Assembly (NCBI RefSeq): GCF_001941865.1
Contig: NZ_CP016162.1
Coordinates: 4,649,501 to 4,713,500, forward strand
Length of the DNA: 64,000 nucleotides
Direction: 5' to 3'
Origin: Pseudomonas alcaliphila JAB1
GTDB lineage: Bacteria; Pseudomonadota; Gammaproteobacteria; Pseudomonadales; Pseudomonadaceae
Each line of letters begins with the position of its first letter. Positions within the stretch are counted from its first letter, which is position 1. This document shows, piece by piece, positions 20,192 through 29,334 of the stretch. Position numbers and translations under genes: made by a program. A model generated the notes under the pieces. It was not told the DNA's origin and made no database searches. It saw only the letters and a list, made by a program, of their open reading frames with translations.

Positions 20192-20225
20192 GGGTTGCCC
20201 CGTTCCTAGCGCCACGGGGCAGCCC
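20192..20225 (-). terminator. Stem-loop in the czcC leader region
   Basis: GGGTTGCCCCGT (20192-20203) pairs with ACGGGGCAGCCC (20214-20225) apart from one G-U pair. On the minus strand it is followed by a T-rich stretch (TTATTTAT), so it could terminate or attenuate a leftward transcript heading to czcC. No gene that would need a terminator is seen upstream of it. Confidence 0.45.
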
Positions 20226-20471
20226 TGCCAGTCCAAAGTTGGGTGTTTTGGATGAGTTCGAGACGTGCGACACGTTGTCGCTAACCCCATGAGCCTTGTC
20301 AAAACGGGCATTACGGCTTGACCCTAAAGCCGCTACAGGCTTTAGCCTTGGTGAAAGCTGAAACGCCTCAGGTCATGTCAGTGATCACCGATTAAAGAAT
20401 TAAAACCACTCTGCAGCCACAACAAAAGAAAATCTAAAAAATACTGGCCGCACATTTTAAGGTGAATATTT

Positions 20472-21146
20472 ATGCGAATCCTTATTGTCGAGGACGAGCC
20501 CAAGACTGCTGAGTACTTACACCAAGGCTTAAGCGAAAGTGGCTATGTAGTTGATAAGGCTGCCACGGGAGTTGACGGCCTCCATCTTGTTAGGCAACAC
20601 GCTTACGATTTGGTAGTGCTTGATGTAAACCTTCCAGAAATTGATGGCTGGGGTGTGCTTGAGCATATACGCAGCAACAGCAGTACTCGCGTAATAATGC
20701 TGACCGCGCGCGGCCGCTTAGTGGATAAAATTAAAGGCCTGGATTTGGGCGCGGATGATTATTTAGTCAAACCGTTTGAGTTCCCTGAATTACTTGCGCG
20801 AATTCGTACGTTGCTACGGCGAAGCGAACAAATTCCGGTACCGGAAGTGCTGCGGGTAGCCGACCTTGAACTTGATCCGGCTAGGCACCGCGCGTTCCGT
20901 GGCGAGCAGCGTATCGATCTGACCACCAAAGAGTTTGCGTTGCTGCACCTACTGATGCGCCGCTCTGGGGAAGTGCTATCGCGCACCCAGATCATTTCGC
21001 TGGTCTGGGATATGAATTTTGACTGCGATACCAACGTCGTCGAAGTCTCCATCCGCAGGCTGCGCGCCAAAATTGATGACCCGTTCGATAACAAACTGAT
21101 CCACACCCTTAGGGGTGTTGGGTACGTGCTTGAGGAGCGAGCATGA
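20472..21146 (+). CDS. czcR: Heavy-metal response regulator CzcR
   Basis: A 224-residue OmpR-type regulator: receiver domain at 1-115 with the phospho-acceptor Asp51 ([14 protein letters not shown]), the acid pair E7-D8 and Lys in [10 protein letters not shown]; winged-helix DNA-binding domain at about 130-222 ([16 protein letters not shown]). It belongs to the heavy-metal branch (CzcR/CopR/CusR). Its place between czcCBA and czcS (ATGA overlap) makes it the likely activator of czcCBA on Zn, Cd or Co. In P. aeruginosa CzcR also represses oprD and activates ptrA-type genes. Confidence 0.92.
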   Translation: MRILIVEDEPKTAEYLHQGLSESGYVVDKAATGVDGLHLVRQHAYDLVVLDVNLPEIDGWGVLEHIRSNSSTRVIMLTARGRLVDKIKGLDLGADDYLVKPFEFPELLARIRTLLRRSEQIPVPEVLRVADLELDPARHRAFRGEQRIDLTTKEFALLHLLMRRSGEVLSRTQIISLVWDMNFDCDTNVVEVSIRRLRAKIDDPFDNKLIHTLRGVGYVLEERA

Positions 21147-22546
21147 GGCCGGCCAGTCTATCCATGCGCCTTGGCCTGTCGGTCAGCGTGATGGGGGCGG
21201 CACTGGTTGTTCTGCTAGCGGCACTCGCCTACTTCGCACTGACTCATGAGTTGGACTCTTTGGCCAAGAAGAGTCTTGACGGCAAACTGGAGCAGATTCA
21301 GCACAGTCTCGCTGAAGACATGAGCGCCCATGCAATTTCCCAGCAGCCTCACGCACTGTTGGATCTGGTCATGGGACATGACAACCTGCACCTGACGATC
21401 TACGGGAAAAAGTCAGGCACAAAATTACTCCTGAATCTGGGTGAGAAATCCAGGGAGCCCATTCTTGCCAACATACCGGCAGGCGATACCCCTAGTTACC
21501 AAAGCTGGTCGGATACTGAGGGAAACAACTTCCTGACCGCATCCAAAGTGATGCTGCTCAACGATGGCGACCACGTCAGAGTCCTGCTCTCAATTGATCG
21601 ATCTGCCGACGAAGCGCTGCTCAGCGCCTACCTCAAATCAACACTGATCGCACTCCCTCTTCTGCTCGCGCTGATTGGCATGGGCGCATGGTGGATCGTG
21701 CAGCGAGGCCTCTCTCCTCTCCGGCAATTTCGTCAAGTTGCCTCGCTGATCTCCACGCAGGACCTGACCCATCGGATTTCCGTCGACAAACTTCCACAAG
21801 AGCTCAGCGCGCTGGCCCACGGCATCAACTTCATGCTGCATCGACTTGATGGCGGCGTTCAGCAGCTATCGCAATTCTCTGATGACCTAGCCCATGAGTT
21901 GCGTTCGCCCATCACCAACCTGATGGGCAAAGCCCAGGTAACCCTCTCCAGAGAGCGTCCGCCAGAGGAATACAAAGCCGTACTGGAGTGCTGTACAGAA
22001 GAGCTTGAGCGCGTTACCCGGATTGTTTCCGACATGCTGTTTCTCGCTCAAGTCAGCCACCCAGCGTCCCTGGTGCCCTTCGAGAAGATTGCCCTGGAAG
22101 ACGAGGCAAGACGCGTTGTGGATCTGTTCAGCATCTCCGCGGAAGAGAAGCAGATCAGTCTGAGCATTGCCGGAGCAGGCCGAACCTTCGGTGATCGGCT
22201 GATGGTGCAGCGCGCCATTTCAAACCTTTTGTCCAATGCGATTCGGCATAGCCCTATCGGCGCAAACATCTCGCTGCTGATCGAGAAGCACAGCGAAACC
22301 GTATCGTTCTCGGTCGGAAACCCTGGTATTGGCATCCCAGCACAGCACATCCCCCATTTGTTTGAGCGCTTCTACCGCGTCGATACCAGCCGTTCTCGTG
22401 CCGAAGGGGGTACAGGGCTGGGCCTGGCAATTGTTCGCTCGATCATGAGCCTGCACCAGGGCACGGTCGAGGTCAGCAGCCTGCCAGGCAGCTTTACCGT
22501 ATTCCGCTTGATCTTCCCCAAAGTCCGTAATGGTTCCTCGACCTAG
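21143..22546 (+). CDS. czcS: Heavy-metal sensor histidine kinase CzcS
   Basis: A 467-residue membrane kinase: helix 1 at about 9-31, periplasmic sensor domain to about 157, helix 2 at about 160-180, HAMP domain, phospho-acceptor His251 in [10 protein letters not shown], and the ATP-binding domain with N ([10 protein letters not shown]), G1 (VGNPGIGIP) and G2 ([12 protein letters not shown]) boxes. It is of the heavy-metal kinase branch. It would sense periplasmic Zn or Cd and phosphorylate CzcR. Its start overlaps the czcR stop. Confidence 0.92.
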   Translation: MRPASLSMRLGLSVSVMGAALVVLLAALAYFALTHELDSLAKKSLDGKLEQIQHSLAEDMSAHAISQQPHALLDLVMGHDNLHLTIYGKKSGTKLLLNLGEKSREPILANIPAGDTPSYQSWSDTEGNNFLTASKVMLLNDGDHVRVLLSIDRSADEALLSAYLKSTLIALPLLLALIGMGAWWIVQRGLSPLRQFRQVASLISTQDLTHRISVDKLPQELSALAHGINFMLHRLDGGVQQLSQFSDDLAHELRSPITNLMGKAQVTLSRERPPEEYKAVLECCTEELERVTRIVSDMLFLAQVSHPASLVPFEKIALEDEARRVVDLFSISAEEKQISLSIAGAGRTFGDRLMVQRAISNLLSNAIRHSPIGANISLLIEKHSETVSFSVGNPGIGIPAQHIPHLFERFYRVDTSRSRAEGGTGLGLAIVRSIMSLHQGTVEVSSLPGSFTVFRLIFPKVRNGSST

Positions 22547-22676
22547 TTATTGCGCGCGAACTGGCCTAGCCCCCAGCTGAGCATTGGCGCAGAGGAACCT
22601 GCCCCCCTATTCGGAGAGCACGGCATGCAGCGACGACTCCCCGATATGCCAACCCCCTGATCATGGAGAAACAACA

Positions 22677-23936
22677 ATGAAGAAGACCCTCTTGGCAGTC
22701 GCGGTGAGTACTGGGGTACTCAGTCTCAGCCAGCCTGCGGCCGCTGACTTCTTGGCGGACAGCAAAGCTGGTCTGGAAGCGCGTAACTTCTAATTTAATC
22801 GTGACTTCCGCCAAGATTCAGCCAGCCAATCAAAGCAGGAGGAATGGGCCCAAGGCTTCCTGATGCGCTACGAATCCGGTTTCACCGAAGGAACCATAGG
22901 CGTCGGCATTGACGCTATCGGCATGCTGGGTCTCAAGCTGGACTCCAGTGCCGAACGCTCAGGCACGGGCCTGCTCAAGCGCGATAAAGAAGCACCTCGT
23001 GCCGCGCAGGATGAATATGGCGAGCTGGGCTTAACCGCGAAGCTACGTGCCTCCAACAGCGTGCTGAAATTGGGCACGCTGCAACCCAAGCTGCCAACCA
23101 TTCAAGCAAACGATTCGCGCCTGCTGCCACAAACCTTTCAGGGTGGGCATCTCAACTCGCTGGAAATTGATGGACTGACCTTCGATGCAGGCCAACTCAA
23201 GCAAGTAAGCCAGCGCGACTCCTCTGATAGCGAAGACCTCAGCATTACCAGCGGCTCTGCCCGTGCTATCAGTGGCGGCGGACTCCAGACCAGCGATGAG
23301 TTCAACTTCGCCGGGGCGACCTACAAATGGAACAGCAACCTGACCACTGGCTACAACTACGGCAACCTGGACGACTTCTACAAACAGCATATTTTCACTG
23401 TCCTGCATACCTTGCCGCTAGGTGACAAGCAGTCGCTAAAAACTGATCTTCGCTACGCCCGCTCCACCGATGAAGGCAACAGCAACGTCGACAACAAGGC
23501 ATTCGGAGCAATGTTTACCTACGCCTTTGGTGGCCACGCCCTCGGTGTTGGCTACCAGAGCATGAGCGGAGACACCGGCTACGCCTACATCAACGGCACC
23601 GATCCGTTCCTGGTCAACTATGTGCAGATCGGCGACTTCGCCAACAAAGACGAAACCTCATGGCAGGCCCGCTATGACTTCAACTTTGCCAGCGTTGGCA
23701 TCCCTGGCTTGACGTTCATGACCCGTTACCTGACTGGTGACAATATTGATCTAGGCGCAGGCAGCGCCGATGGTAAGGAATGGGAGCTCAATACTGACAT
23801 CGCATATGTCTTCCAGGACGGTGCGCTGAAAAACCTGGGTGTGAAATGGCGCAACGCCACACTACGTTCAACCAATTTCGGCAACGATGTTGACGAGAAC
23901 CGCCTGATCGTCAGCTACACACTTCCGCTGTTGTAA
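22677..23936 (+). pseudogene. OprD-family porin with in-frame stop
   Basis: From ATG 22677 a signal peptide (SQPAAADFLADSKAGLEARN) runs into TAA at 22791, codon 39; the frame is otherwise open to 23936 for a total of 420 codons. The intact tandem copy at 25267-26556 has Tyr (TAT) at this spot in the mature start ARNFYFNRDF, so a single base change made the stop. The rest is very like that copy (for instance the identical MSGDTGYAYINGTDPF and DFNFASVGIPGL). It follows czcS by 131 bases. It is probably a recent nonsense mutant; the lack of further decay means it could still be rescued by suppression or reversion. A restart at ATG 22863 would lack a signal peptide. Confidence 0.85.
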
Positions 23937-24050
23937 TCATCAAACCTCAGCGCGGAACTAGTAGTCGAGTGCCGCGCTGAGAACCGCCCGCGCTGATAAA
24001 GTGATACTGCCGGAAGTTCAATTCCAAACATAAAGCTCCTCCCTCCATCA

Positions 24051-24068
24051 GATTACAAATAAGTAATC
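24051..24068. promoter_or_regulatory. Metal two-component box (site C)
   Basis: GATTAC (24051-24056) and GTAATC (24063-24068) are perfect arms six bases apart, the same layout as site A. It lies 83 bases before the LysR-type gene. Confidence 0.55.
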
Positions 24069-24150
24069 CTGCTGCGATCCTGGCGTTAGGTTCGTCTCGT
24101 TAAGCTCAAAGTACATGCATTTTGCTTGGCACGAGCTTTGATCGCCCCCC

Positions 24151-25050
24151 ATGTTCGACCCTCTCACCATCGACCACCAACTAGCACAGATTTTCTTGAC
24201 CAGCGCGCGCTGCGCCTGCTTTAGGCAGGCTGCACGCAGCCTAAACTTACATATCGTGCCGATGCGCAAAAAACTCAGGAAGCTGGAGGCAACTGTAGGT
24301 ACCCCGCTATTCCTTTATAAAGGACGCGAGCTCAGCCTGAGCGCAACAGGACGTGAATTACAACAACTACTGATCCAGAAATTCGGTGACCTGCATCCAG
24401 AGGACGTCAGTGTCCAGCGAGCTCTGGTACGTCTTGCGGTGCCGACGGCACTGCTCACCGACCTGCTGGCCCGTGATTTGATCTCCTGGCTGCGTAATGA
24501 CGCGGCCGTGAGACTAGAAATCATCCCACAGGAGGGCGAGCCCGAGAGGCTGGCAGAGGTCATGATTTGGATCACCGATCCCGGCACGCCAAGACCGACT
24601 CCAAGCTTTGCAATGACAACACCATTGATGCTTGCACGAATTCCCTATCGTGCCCATATGGCCAAACGTTATGCGGGTAAACGCCTACCGAGTTCTGTAG
24701 CCGACCTCAAGGATTTCATGCTGGTTCAGCTCGCGGGAAACACAACGGTTGACAGTTTCGAACCATGGAATCAGCTGATCCGTCAGCGCCAAAGCGCGGT
24801 CATTCAAGTGCATTCACAAGAGTGGGTCGTTGACTTGCTGCGTAACTCCTCCTGCATTGGCCTGCTACCTGGCTACATCTCCCATGTAGACCGTAACCTG
24901 CTGCCCCTTGACGAGTTATTCGAGACTGCCTTGGAACGGGTGGTCTGGATTTCAACGTCCCCGCTGGCAGCAGAGCAATCAGAAGTGCAGACACTGGTAT
25001 CGCTCATCTACAAAGCCTTTGAAGATCGCCACAACTGGTTCACTCAGTAG
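24151..25050 (+). CDS. LysR-family transcriptional regulator
   Basis: A 299-residue LysR-type protein: winged helix at about 10-70 (SARCACFRQAARSLNLHIVP; LRKLEATVGTPLFLYKGREL) and a periplasmic-binding-like effector domain. The helix-turn-helix is somewhat diverged from the LysR norm (LNLHIVPMRKKLRKLE), so DNA specificity is unusual. It stands alone between two almost identical porin genes, which makes it a candidate regulator of them, with a metabolite signal. The box at 24051 suggests that its own expression follows the metal regulators. Confidence 0.82.
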   Translation: MFDPLTIDHQLAQIFLTSARCACFRQAARSLNLHIVPMRKKLRKLEATVGTPLFLYKGRELSLSATGRELQQLLIQKFGDLHPEDVSVQRALVRLAVPTALLTDLLARDLISWLRNDAAVRLEIIPQEGEPERLAEVMIWITDPGTPRPTPSFAMTTPLMLARIPYRAHMAKRYAGKRLPSSVADLKDFMLVQLAGNTTVDSFEPWNQLIRQRQSAVIQVHSQEWVVDLLRNSSCIGLLPGYISHVDRNLLPLDELFETALERVVWISTSPLAAEQSEVQTLVSLIYKAFEDRHNWFTQ

Positions 25051-25266
25051 CCCTGAGTAGTCCACAAGCAGCTAATTCACCAAATAGTCATCTCGCTGAA
25101 ACAAACAAAAGTTTCCACTCCTGCATTGAAACCCTCGCCCTGTAAGGCTTTCATTCGCCCTCTCGATCATTGAAATAAAAATGTCATCGAAAGTATGTGC
25201 AAGTGTAATACGCCTACCCGAGCCTGCCCCACGTCTACCACACATGTTTTCGACGAGGATAATTAC

Positions 25267-26556
25267 ATGCTCATTGCTACCCCCAACTCTCAATGGCTTA
25301 ACCGAGTCACGTGCGGGCTCCTGCTGAGCGCTGGAGGACTCGGTCTCAGTCAACCAGCGGCAGCTGATTTTTTGGCAGATAGCAAAGCTGGTCTGGAAGC
25401 GCGCAACTTCTATTTCAATCGTGATTTCCGCCAAGACTCAGCTAGCCAGTCAAAGCAGGAGGAATGGGCCCAGGGCTTCCTGCTGCGCTACGAATCCGGC
25501 TTCACTGAAGGGACAGTCGGCGTGGGTATCGACGCCATCGGCATGCTGGGTCTCAAGCTGGACTCCAGCGCTGATCGTTCAGGCACGGGCCTTCTAAAAC
25601 GCAACAAAGAAGCACCTCGTGCAGCGCAGGATGAATATGGTGAGATGGGCTTAACCGCGAAGCTGCGCGCTTCAAACAGCGTGCTGAAACTGGGCACGCT
25701 GCAACCTCGACTGCCAACCGTCCAAGCAAACGATTCGCGCCTGCTGCCACAGACCTTTCAAGGCGGGCACCTGAATTCGCTGGAGATTGCCGGCCTGACC
25801 TTCGATGCCGGCCAGCTCAAACAAGTAAGCCAGCGCGACTCATCCGATAGCGAAGACCTCAGCATTACCAGCGGCGCAGCCCGCGCTATCAGCGGCGGCG
25901 GAACCCAGAATAGCGATGAATTCAACTTCGCCGGAGCAACCTACAAGTGGAACAGCAACCTAGCCACCGGCTACAACTACGGCAATCTAGACGGTTTCTA
26001 CAAGCAGCATATTTTCACGGTCCTGCACACCTTGCCGCTAGGTGACAAGCAATCGCTGAAAACTGATATGCGCTACGCTCGCTCCACCGACGAGGGCAAC
26101 AGCAACGTCGACAACAAGGCATTCGGGGCGATGTTCACCTATGCATTTAGCGGTCACGCACTCGGTGTTGGTTACCAGAGCATGAGCGGAGACACCGGCT
26201 ACGCCTACATCAACGGCACCGATCCGTTCCTGGTCAACTATGTGCAAATCGGTGACTTCGCCAACAAAGACGAAACCTCATGGCAGGCCCGCTATGACTT
26301 CAACTTTGCCAGCGTTGGCATCCCTGGCTTGACGTTCATGACCCGTTACCTGACCGGCGACAATATTGATCTAGGCGCAGGCGGTGCCGATGGTAAGGAG
26401 TGGGAGCGCAATACTGACATCGCCTATGTCTTTCAGGACGGTGCGCTGAAAAACCTGGGCGTTAAATGGCGCAACGCCACACTACGTTCAACCAACTTCG
26501 GCAACGACGTTGATGAGAACCGCCTGATCGTGAGCTACACCCTTCCACTGCTGTAA
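25267..26556 (+). CDS. OprD-family outer-membrane porin (intact tandem copy)
   Basis: A 429-residue OprD-type porin. ATG 25267 was chosen for its GAGG ribosome site and because it gives a signal peptide ending in AAADF. The mature start FYFNRDFRQDSASQ, YESGFTEGTVGVGIDAIGML, RLLPQTFQGG, PGLTFMTRYLTGDNID and the end LIVSYTLPLL are family marks. It is the intact partner of the broken gene at 22677-23936, from which it differs mainly in the signal peptide and upstream sequence. Substrate unknown. No terminator is evident in the 341 bases downstream. Confidence 0.92.
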   Translation: MLIATPNSQWLNRVTCGLLLSAGGLGLSQPAAADFLADSKAGLEARNFYFNRDFRQDSASQSKQEEWAQGFLLRYESGFTEGTVGVGIDAIGMLGLKLDSSADRSGTGLLKRNKEAPRAAQDEYGEMGLTAKLRASNSVLKLGTLQPRLPTVQANDSRLLPQTFQGGHLNSLEIAGLTFDAGQLKQVSQRDSSDSEDLSITSGAARAISGGGTQNSDEFNFAGATYKWNSNLATGYNYGNLDGFYKQHIFTVLHTLPLGDKQSLKTDMRYARSTDEGNSNVDNKAFGAMFTYAFSGHALGVGYQSMSGDTGYAYINGTDPFLVNYVQIGDFANKDETSWQARYDFNFASVGIPGLTFMTRYLTGDNIDLGAGGADGKEWERNTDIAYVFQDGALKNLGVKWRNATLRSTNFGNDVDENRLIVSYTLPLL

Positions 26557-26897
26557 TTAGCAATAATCCGTGCGTTGCACTGTTTGTGCAGCGCACGCAT
26601 TTAGCGAAATGCACAGACGGCGACTATGGGGAGCCGCCAAGAGTGCATTACTACCGCTAACGATCGCCTCACCAAAGCTGACTTTCCAATGACCCACTCA
26701 CTGATACCTGGGTAGAAATTGTTATCTTCGGTAGCCGACGCCTGTAATTGCTCTGACGAGTGCCAAACATAACTGACGTATCAAAACCTTTACTCTCAAA
26801 GAGTTTAGATCCATTACAGGAATGTAATTCTCGCTTCACGTTTGTGACAGGGTCTTGCGTTTATATTTTAATCACCACCTTGAAGGAGTGATTAAAC
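26557..26897. other. Gene-free stretch before the PtrA/DUF2790 gene
   Basis: No coding frame is seen. It starts with an imperfect hairpin region just behind the porin (TGCGTTGCACTG ... CAGCGCACGCA at about 26570-26597) that may end its transcript, and ends with site D at 26813-26828 and a GGAGTG ribosome site. Confidence 0.5.
26813..26828. promoter_or_regulatory. Metal two-component box (site D)
   Basis: ATTACA-GGAA-TGTAAT, perfect six-base arms with a 4-base spacer, 70 bases before the PtrA/DUF2790 gene. Confidence 0.65.
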
Positions 26898-27230
26898 ATG
26901 AAAAACCTCAAAGTTATTGCAGCCCTTGCCGTTATGGTTGTTTCCTCTGCCGCTCTGGCAGAAGGCGGCGCTGATCGTGTTTATGGTCGGATGATTCAGG
27001 CCAATGAGCAGGCCATGCAAGAGTATGCTGCCGCTAACGGAAAGAATCCGCCTGAAGTTATTCATTACCGCTACGGCATGAAACTCGATATCGCCAGGGT
27101 CGTGGCCACTACCCCGACGGACTCTAGCTGCGGTGTGATGCCGGCCCAGATGACCTACGAGGACTCCAATGGCGATCTGAATATTCTTGAATACCGGGCA
27201 GCCGGGACAGGTTGCCTTAATCAAAACTAG
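26898..27230 (+). CDS. Small exported protein, PtrA-like N-terminus plus DUF2790
   Basis: A 110-residue exported protein. A signal peptide ends at ALAEGG; the mature N-terminus AEGGADRVYGRM is of the PtrA type, and the second half (VIHYRYGMKLDIARVVATTP, then CGVMPAQMTYEDSNG) is a DUF2790 domain with Cys residues in SSCGV and TGCLN that could pair. DUF2790 proteins are small, copper-responsive and periplasmic in Pseudomonas, of unknown function. A near-perfect box lies 70 bases upstream and a porin gene follows after 157 bases. Confidence 0.75.
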   Translation: MKNLKVIAALAVMVVSSAALAEGGADRVYGRMIQANEQAMQEYAAANGKNPPEVIHYRYGMKLDIARVVATTPTDSSCGVMPAQMTYEDSNGDLNILEYRAAGTGCLNQN

Positions 27231-27245
27231 ATAAATGACATCGCG

Positions 27246-27261
27246 CTGACTGAAATGTAAT
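27246..27261. promoter_or_regulatory. Half-site of the metal two-component box (site E)
   Basis: CTGACT-GAAA-TGTAAT: exact right arm, three of six in the left arm, 126 bases before the porin at 27388. Weak on its own; noted because the paralogous porin at 10695 has a perfect box at a like distance. Confidence 0.3.
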
Positions 27262-27387
27262 TTCCAAGTCACCCTGACGTTATTTGGCATGTGGAAATAT
27301 GACCAAGGCGTGCCTGGCTATGCCCGGCGCGCTTGGCACATATATGCGACCACACAATGACAACTGCCAATAACATCAGGAGCATTT

Positions 27388-28713
27388 ATGAATAACAGAA
27401 CCCTGTTAGGACTTTCTCTGCTCACTCTGAGCGTCAGTACCGGGCAAGCTGCAATGGCCGCCGACGAGAAAGGCGAGGGATTTATCGAAGGCAGCAGCCT
27501 GACCATCCTCAATCGAAATCTCTACTTCAACCGTGACTTCCGCAAAGGCCAGTCCAGCAGCTCGGGTAATGGCTATTCGGAAGAGTGGGCGCATGGCGTG
27601 ATAGGCAGATTCGAGTCTGGTTTCACCGAGGGCACCATAGGCTTTGGTGTCGATGCCTTTGCCATGCTAGGGCTCAAGCTTGACACCGGCGACGGCCGTT
27701 CTGGAGCAGGCGGCTCAGTCGACGTGATGCCTTACAACAGCCTCGGGCAGGCTGAGGACAACTACTCCAAACTGGGGGGCGCGGTGAAAACTCGGTTCAT
27801 GGATACCGAGATCAAGGTAGGCGACGTCTTTCCCGTCAGCCCGGTCGTCCAATACGGTGATGCACGGCTTTTACCGGAGAGTTTCCGAGGTGTCACCGTG
27901 GTCAACAGCAGCGTGGAAGGACTGTCGCTTCAGGGCGGTCGCCTCCACTCGATGAGCCAACCCAATACCAGCAGCATGCGCGACGGCTTCGCTACCTTCT
28001 ACGCGGGCGAAGTGGACTCGCCATGGATCGCCTATTTCGGTGGTGATTACACGCTTAATGACAACGTCGGCTTTAGTCTCTACACCAGCCGCCTCAAGGA
28101 TGCCTGGAATCAATATTACGCGGGCACCACGCTGAGCTACCCGCTTGCGGACGATGTCGCCTTGATCGGCGGGCTGAACTACTACAAGGCGGTCGATGAA
28201 GGGAGGCAGCTCCTCGGGAGCTTCGATAACAACATCTGGAGCGGCAAGGTCGGCATCCAATTCGGCGCTCATACAGTGCTGGTGGGTCTCCAGCGCAACA
28301 ATGGCGATGATGACTTCGACTACTTGCGCCAATCGGACTCCATCTACCTCGACAACTCCATCCAGTACAGCGACTTCAACTCGCCGAAGGAGAAGTCATG
28401 GCAAGTGCGCTATGACCTGGATATGGAGCCTTTCGGTGTGCCTGGATTGAGCTTCATGACTCGATATGCCCAGGGCTGGGATGCCGACTACAGCAACGCC
28501 AACGAAGTCTATATGCGCCGTGATGACAACGGCGATCCGTTGACCAACCAGAAGCGCTGGGAGCGGGACATCGAGGCCAAGTACGTTGTGCAGTCTGGGT
28601 CGTTGAAGGACATGTCCTTTCGCATTCGACAAGCCACGACTCGCGCCACCGACTTCGAGTCGGATTTGGATGAGTTCCGCCTGATTGTCGAGTACCCGCT
28701 GGAAGTTCTCTAA
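27388..28713 (+). CDS. OprD-family outer-membrane porin
   Basis: A 441-residue porin equal in length and very similar to the one at 10695-12020 (shared stretches include DFRKGQSS, GDARLLPESFRGVTV and FDYLRQSDSI). The signal peptide ends near AAMAADE and a GGAGC ribosome site precedes ATG 27388. The two are a diverged pair, distinct from the 22677/25267 pair. A compact terminator follows at 28801. Substrate unknown. Confidence 0.92.
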   Translation: MNNRTLLGLSLLTLSVSTGQAAMAADEKGEGFIEGSSLTILNRNLYFNRDFRKGQSSSSGNGYSEEWAHGVIGRFESGFTEGTIGFGVDAFAMLGLKLDTGDGRSGAGGSVDVMPYNSLGQAEDNYSKLGGAVKTRFMDTEIKVGDVFPVSPVVQYGDARLLPESFRGVTVVNSSVEGLSLQGGRLHSMSQPNTSSMRDGFATFYAGEVDSPWIAYFGGDYTLNDNVGFSLYTSRLKDAWNQYYAGTTLSYPLADDVALIGGLNYYKAVDEGRQLLGSFDNNIWSGKVGIQFGAHTVLVGLQRNNGDDDFDYLRQSDSIYLDNSIQYSDFNSPKEKSWQVRYDLDMEPFGVPGLSFMTRYAQGWDADYSNANEVYMRRDDNGDPLTNQKRWERDIEAKYVVQSGSLKDMSFRIRQATTRATDFESDLDEFRLIVEYPLEVL

Positions 28714-28800
28714 CCCTGGCAAGCGAGCGGGTTGATTGCCCGCTCGCTCCTTGGTCCTGCTGTCCCCTCGTAGTGCTCCTTTGGTTTGGAGACAGCCCTT

Positions 28801-28822
28801 GGCGCCCTAGGGCGCCTTTTTT
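28801..28822 (+). terminator. Rho-independent terminator of the porin
   Basis: GGCGCCC-TA-GGGCGCC (28801-28816) followed by six T. It separates the porin from the convergent copper operon. Confidence 0.9.
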
Positions 28823-28890
28823 ACTTAGGTTAAAGGACGTATGAAAATGAGTCGGCCACTACACACAAGCGGCCGTGCTGGCAGGCAGTA

Positions 28891-29334
28891 CTACTGGGCG
28901 GGATATTCTGCAACGACCTGATCAGAACCCGTCTTGGTCAAGCCAATGACCTGGTAGGCATGCTGTACGCCATCGACTTCCATGCCGGGGGAGCCCGCCG
29001 GCATCCCGGGAACAGCGATGCCCAGCAGATCATCGCGCTTGGTGAGTTCGATGACCTGAGCCGCCGGCACATGACCTTCGACGAACTTGCCGTCAATCAC
29101 CGCGGTGTGGCAAGACGCTAACCGTGGCGCGACGCCCAGTCTTTGCTTCACTGCTGTCATGTTGCTTTCAACATGGTCGACGACTTTGAAGCCATTCGCT
29201 TCGAGGTGTGAAATCCACTTCTTGCAACATCCGCAATTGGCATCACGATGGACATCAATCGTCAGGGCATCAGCTGCTTGAACCGCAGACGTGACGGAGA
29301 GAGCGGCCAGTAAGGCCAGATATTTAGCTTTCAT
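28891..29334 (-). CDS. DUF411 metal-binding protein
   Basis: A 147-residue exported protein. After a signal peptide ending in VQAAD comes the DUF411 domain with the Cys motif DANCGCCKKWISHLEANGF, the later Cys and His in LASCHTAVIDGKFVEGHVP and the VPGMPAGSPGME loop. DUF411 proteins bind copper in the periplasm. ATG 29334 was chosen because it gives the signal peptide. It is the last gene of the copA operon and overlaps the cytochrome gene end by 11 bases. Confidence 0.88.
   Translation of the reverse strand: MKAKYLALLAALSVTSAVQAADALTIDVHRDANCGCCKKWISHLEANGFKVVDHVESNMTAVKQRLGVAPRLASCHTAVIDGKFVEGHVPAAQVIELTKRDDLLGIAVPGMPAGSPGMEVDGVQHAYQVIGLTKTGSDQVVAEYPAQ

Larger units (their letters stand above)
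19917..20471. other. Divergent czcC-czcR control region
   Basis: No convincing gene in these 555 bases. The czcC-proximal part is AT-rich and carries two palindrome-like sites (20000-20017 and 20076-20091); the middle holds a strong GC stem-loop (20192-20225); the czcR-proximal part is again AT-rich with a TTTAAGGTGA ribosome site before ATG 20472. Confidence 0.6.

Noticed and set aside
20057..20311. 84-codon minus-strand frame upstream of czcC
   Set aside because: Composition is not protein-like, it spans the hairpin and the czc control region, and no ribosome site or family match is seen.
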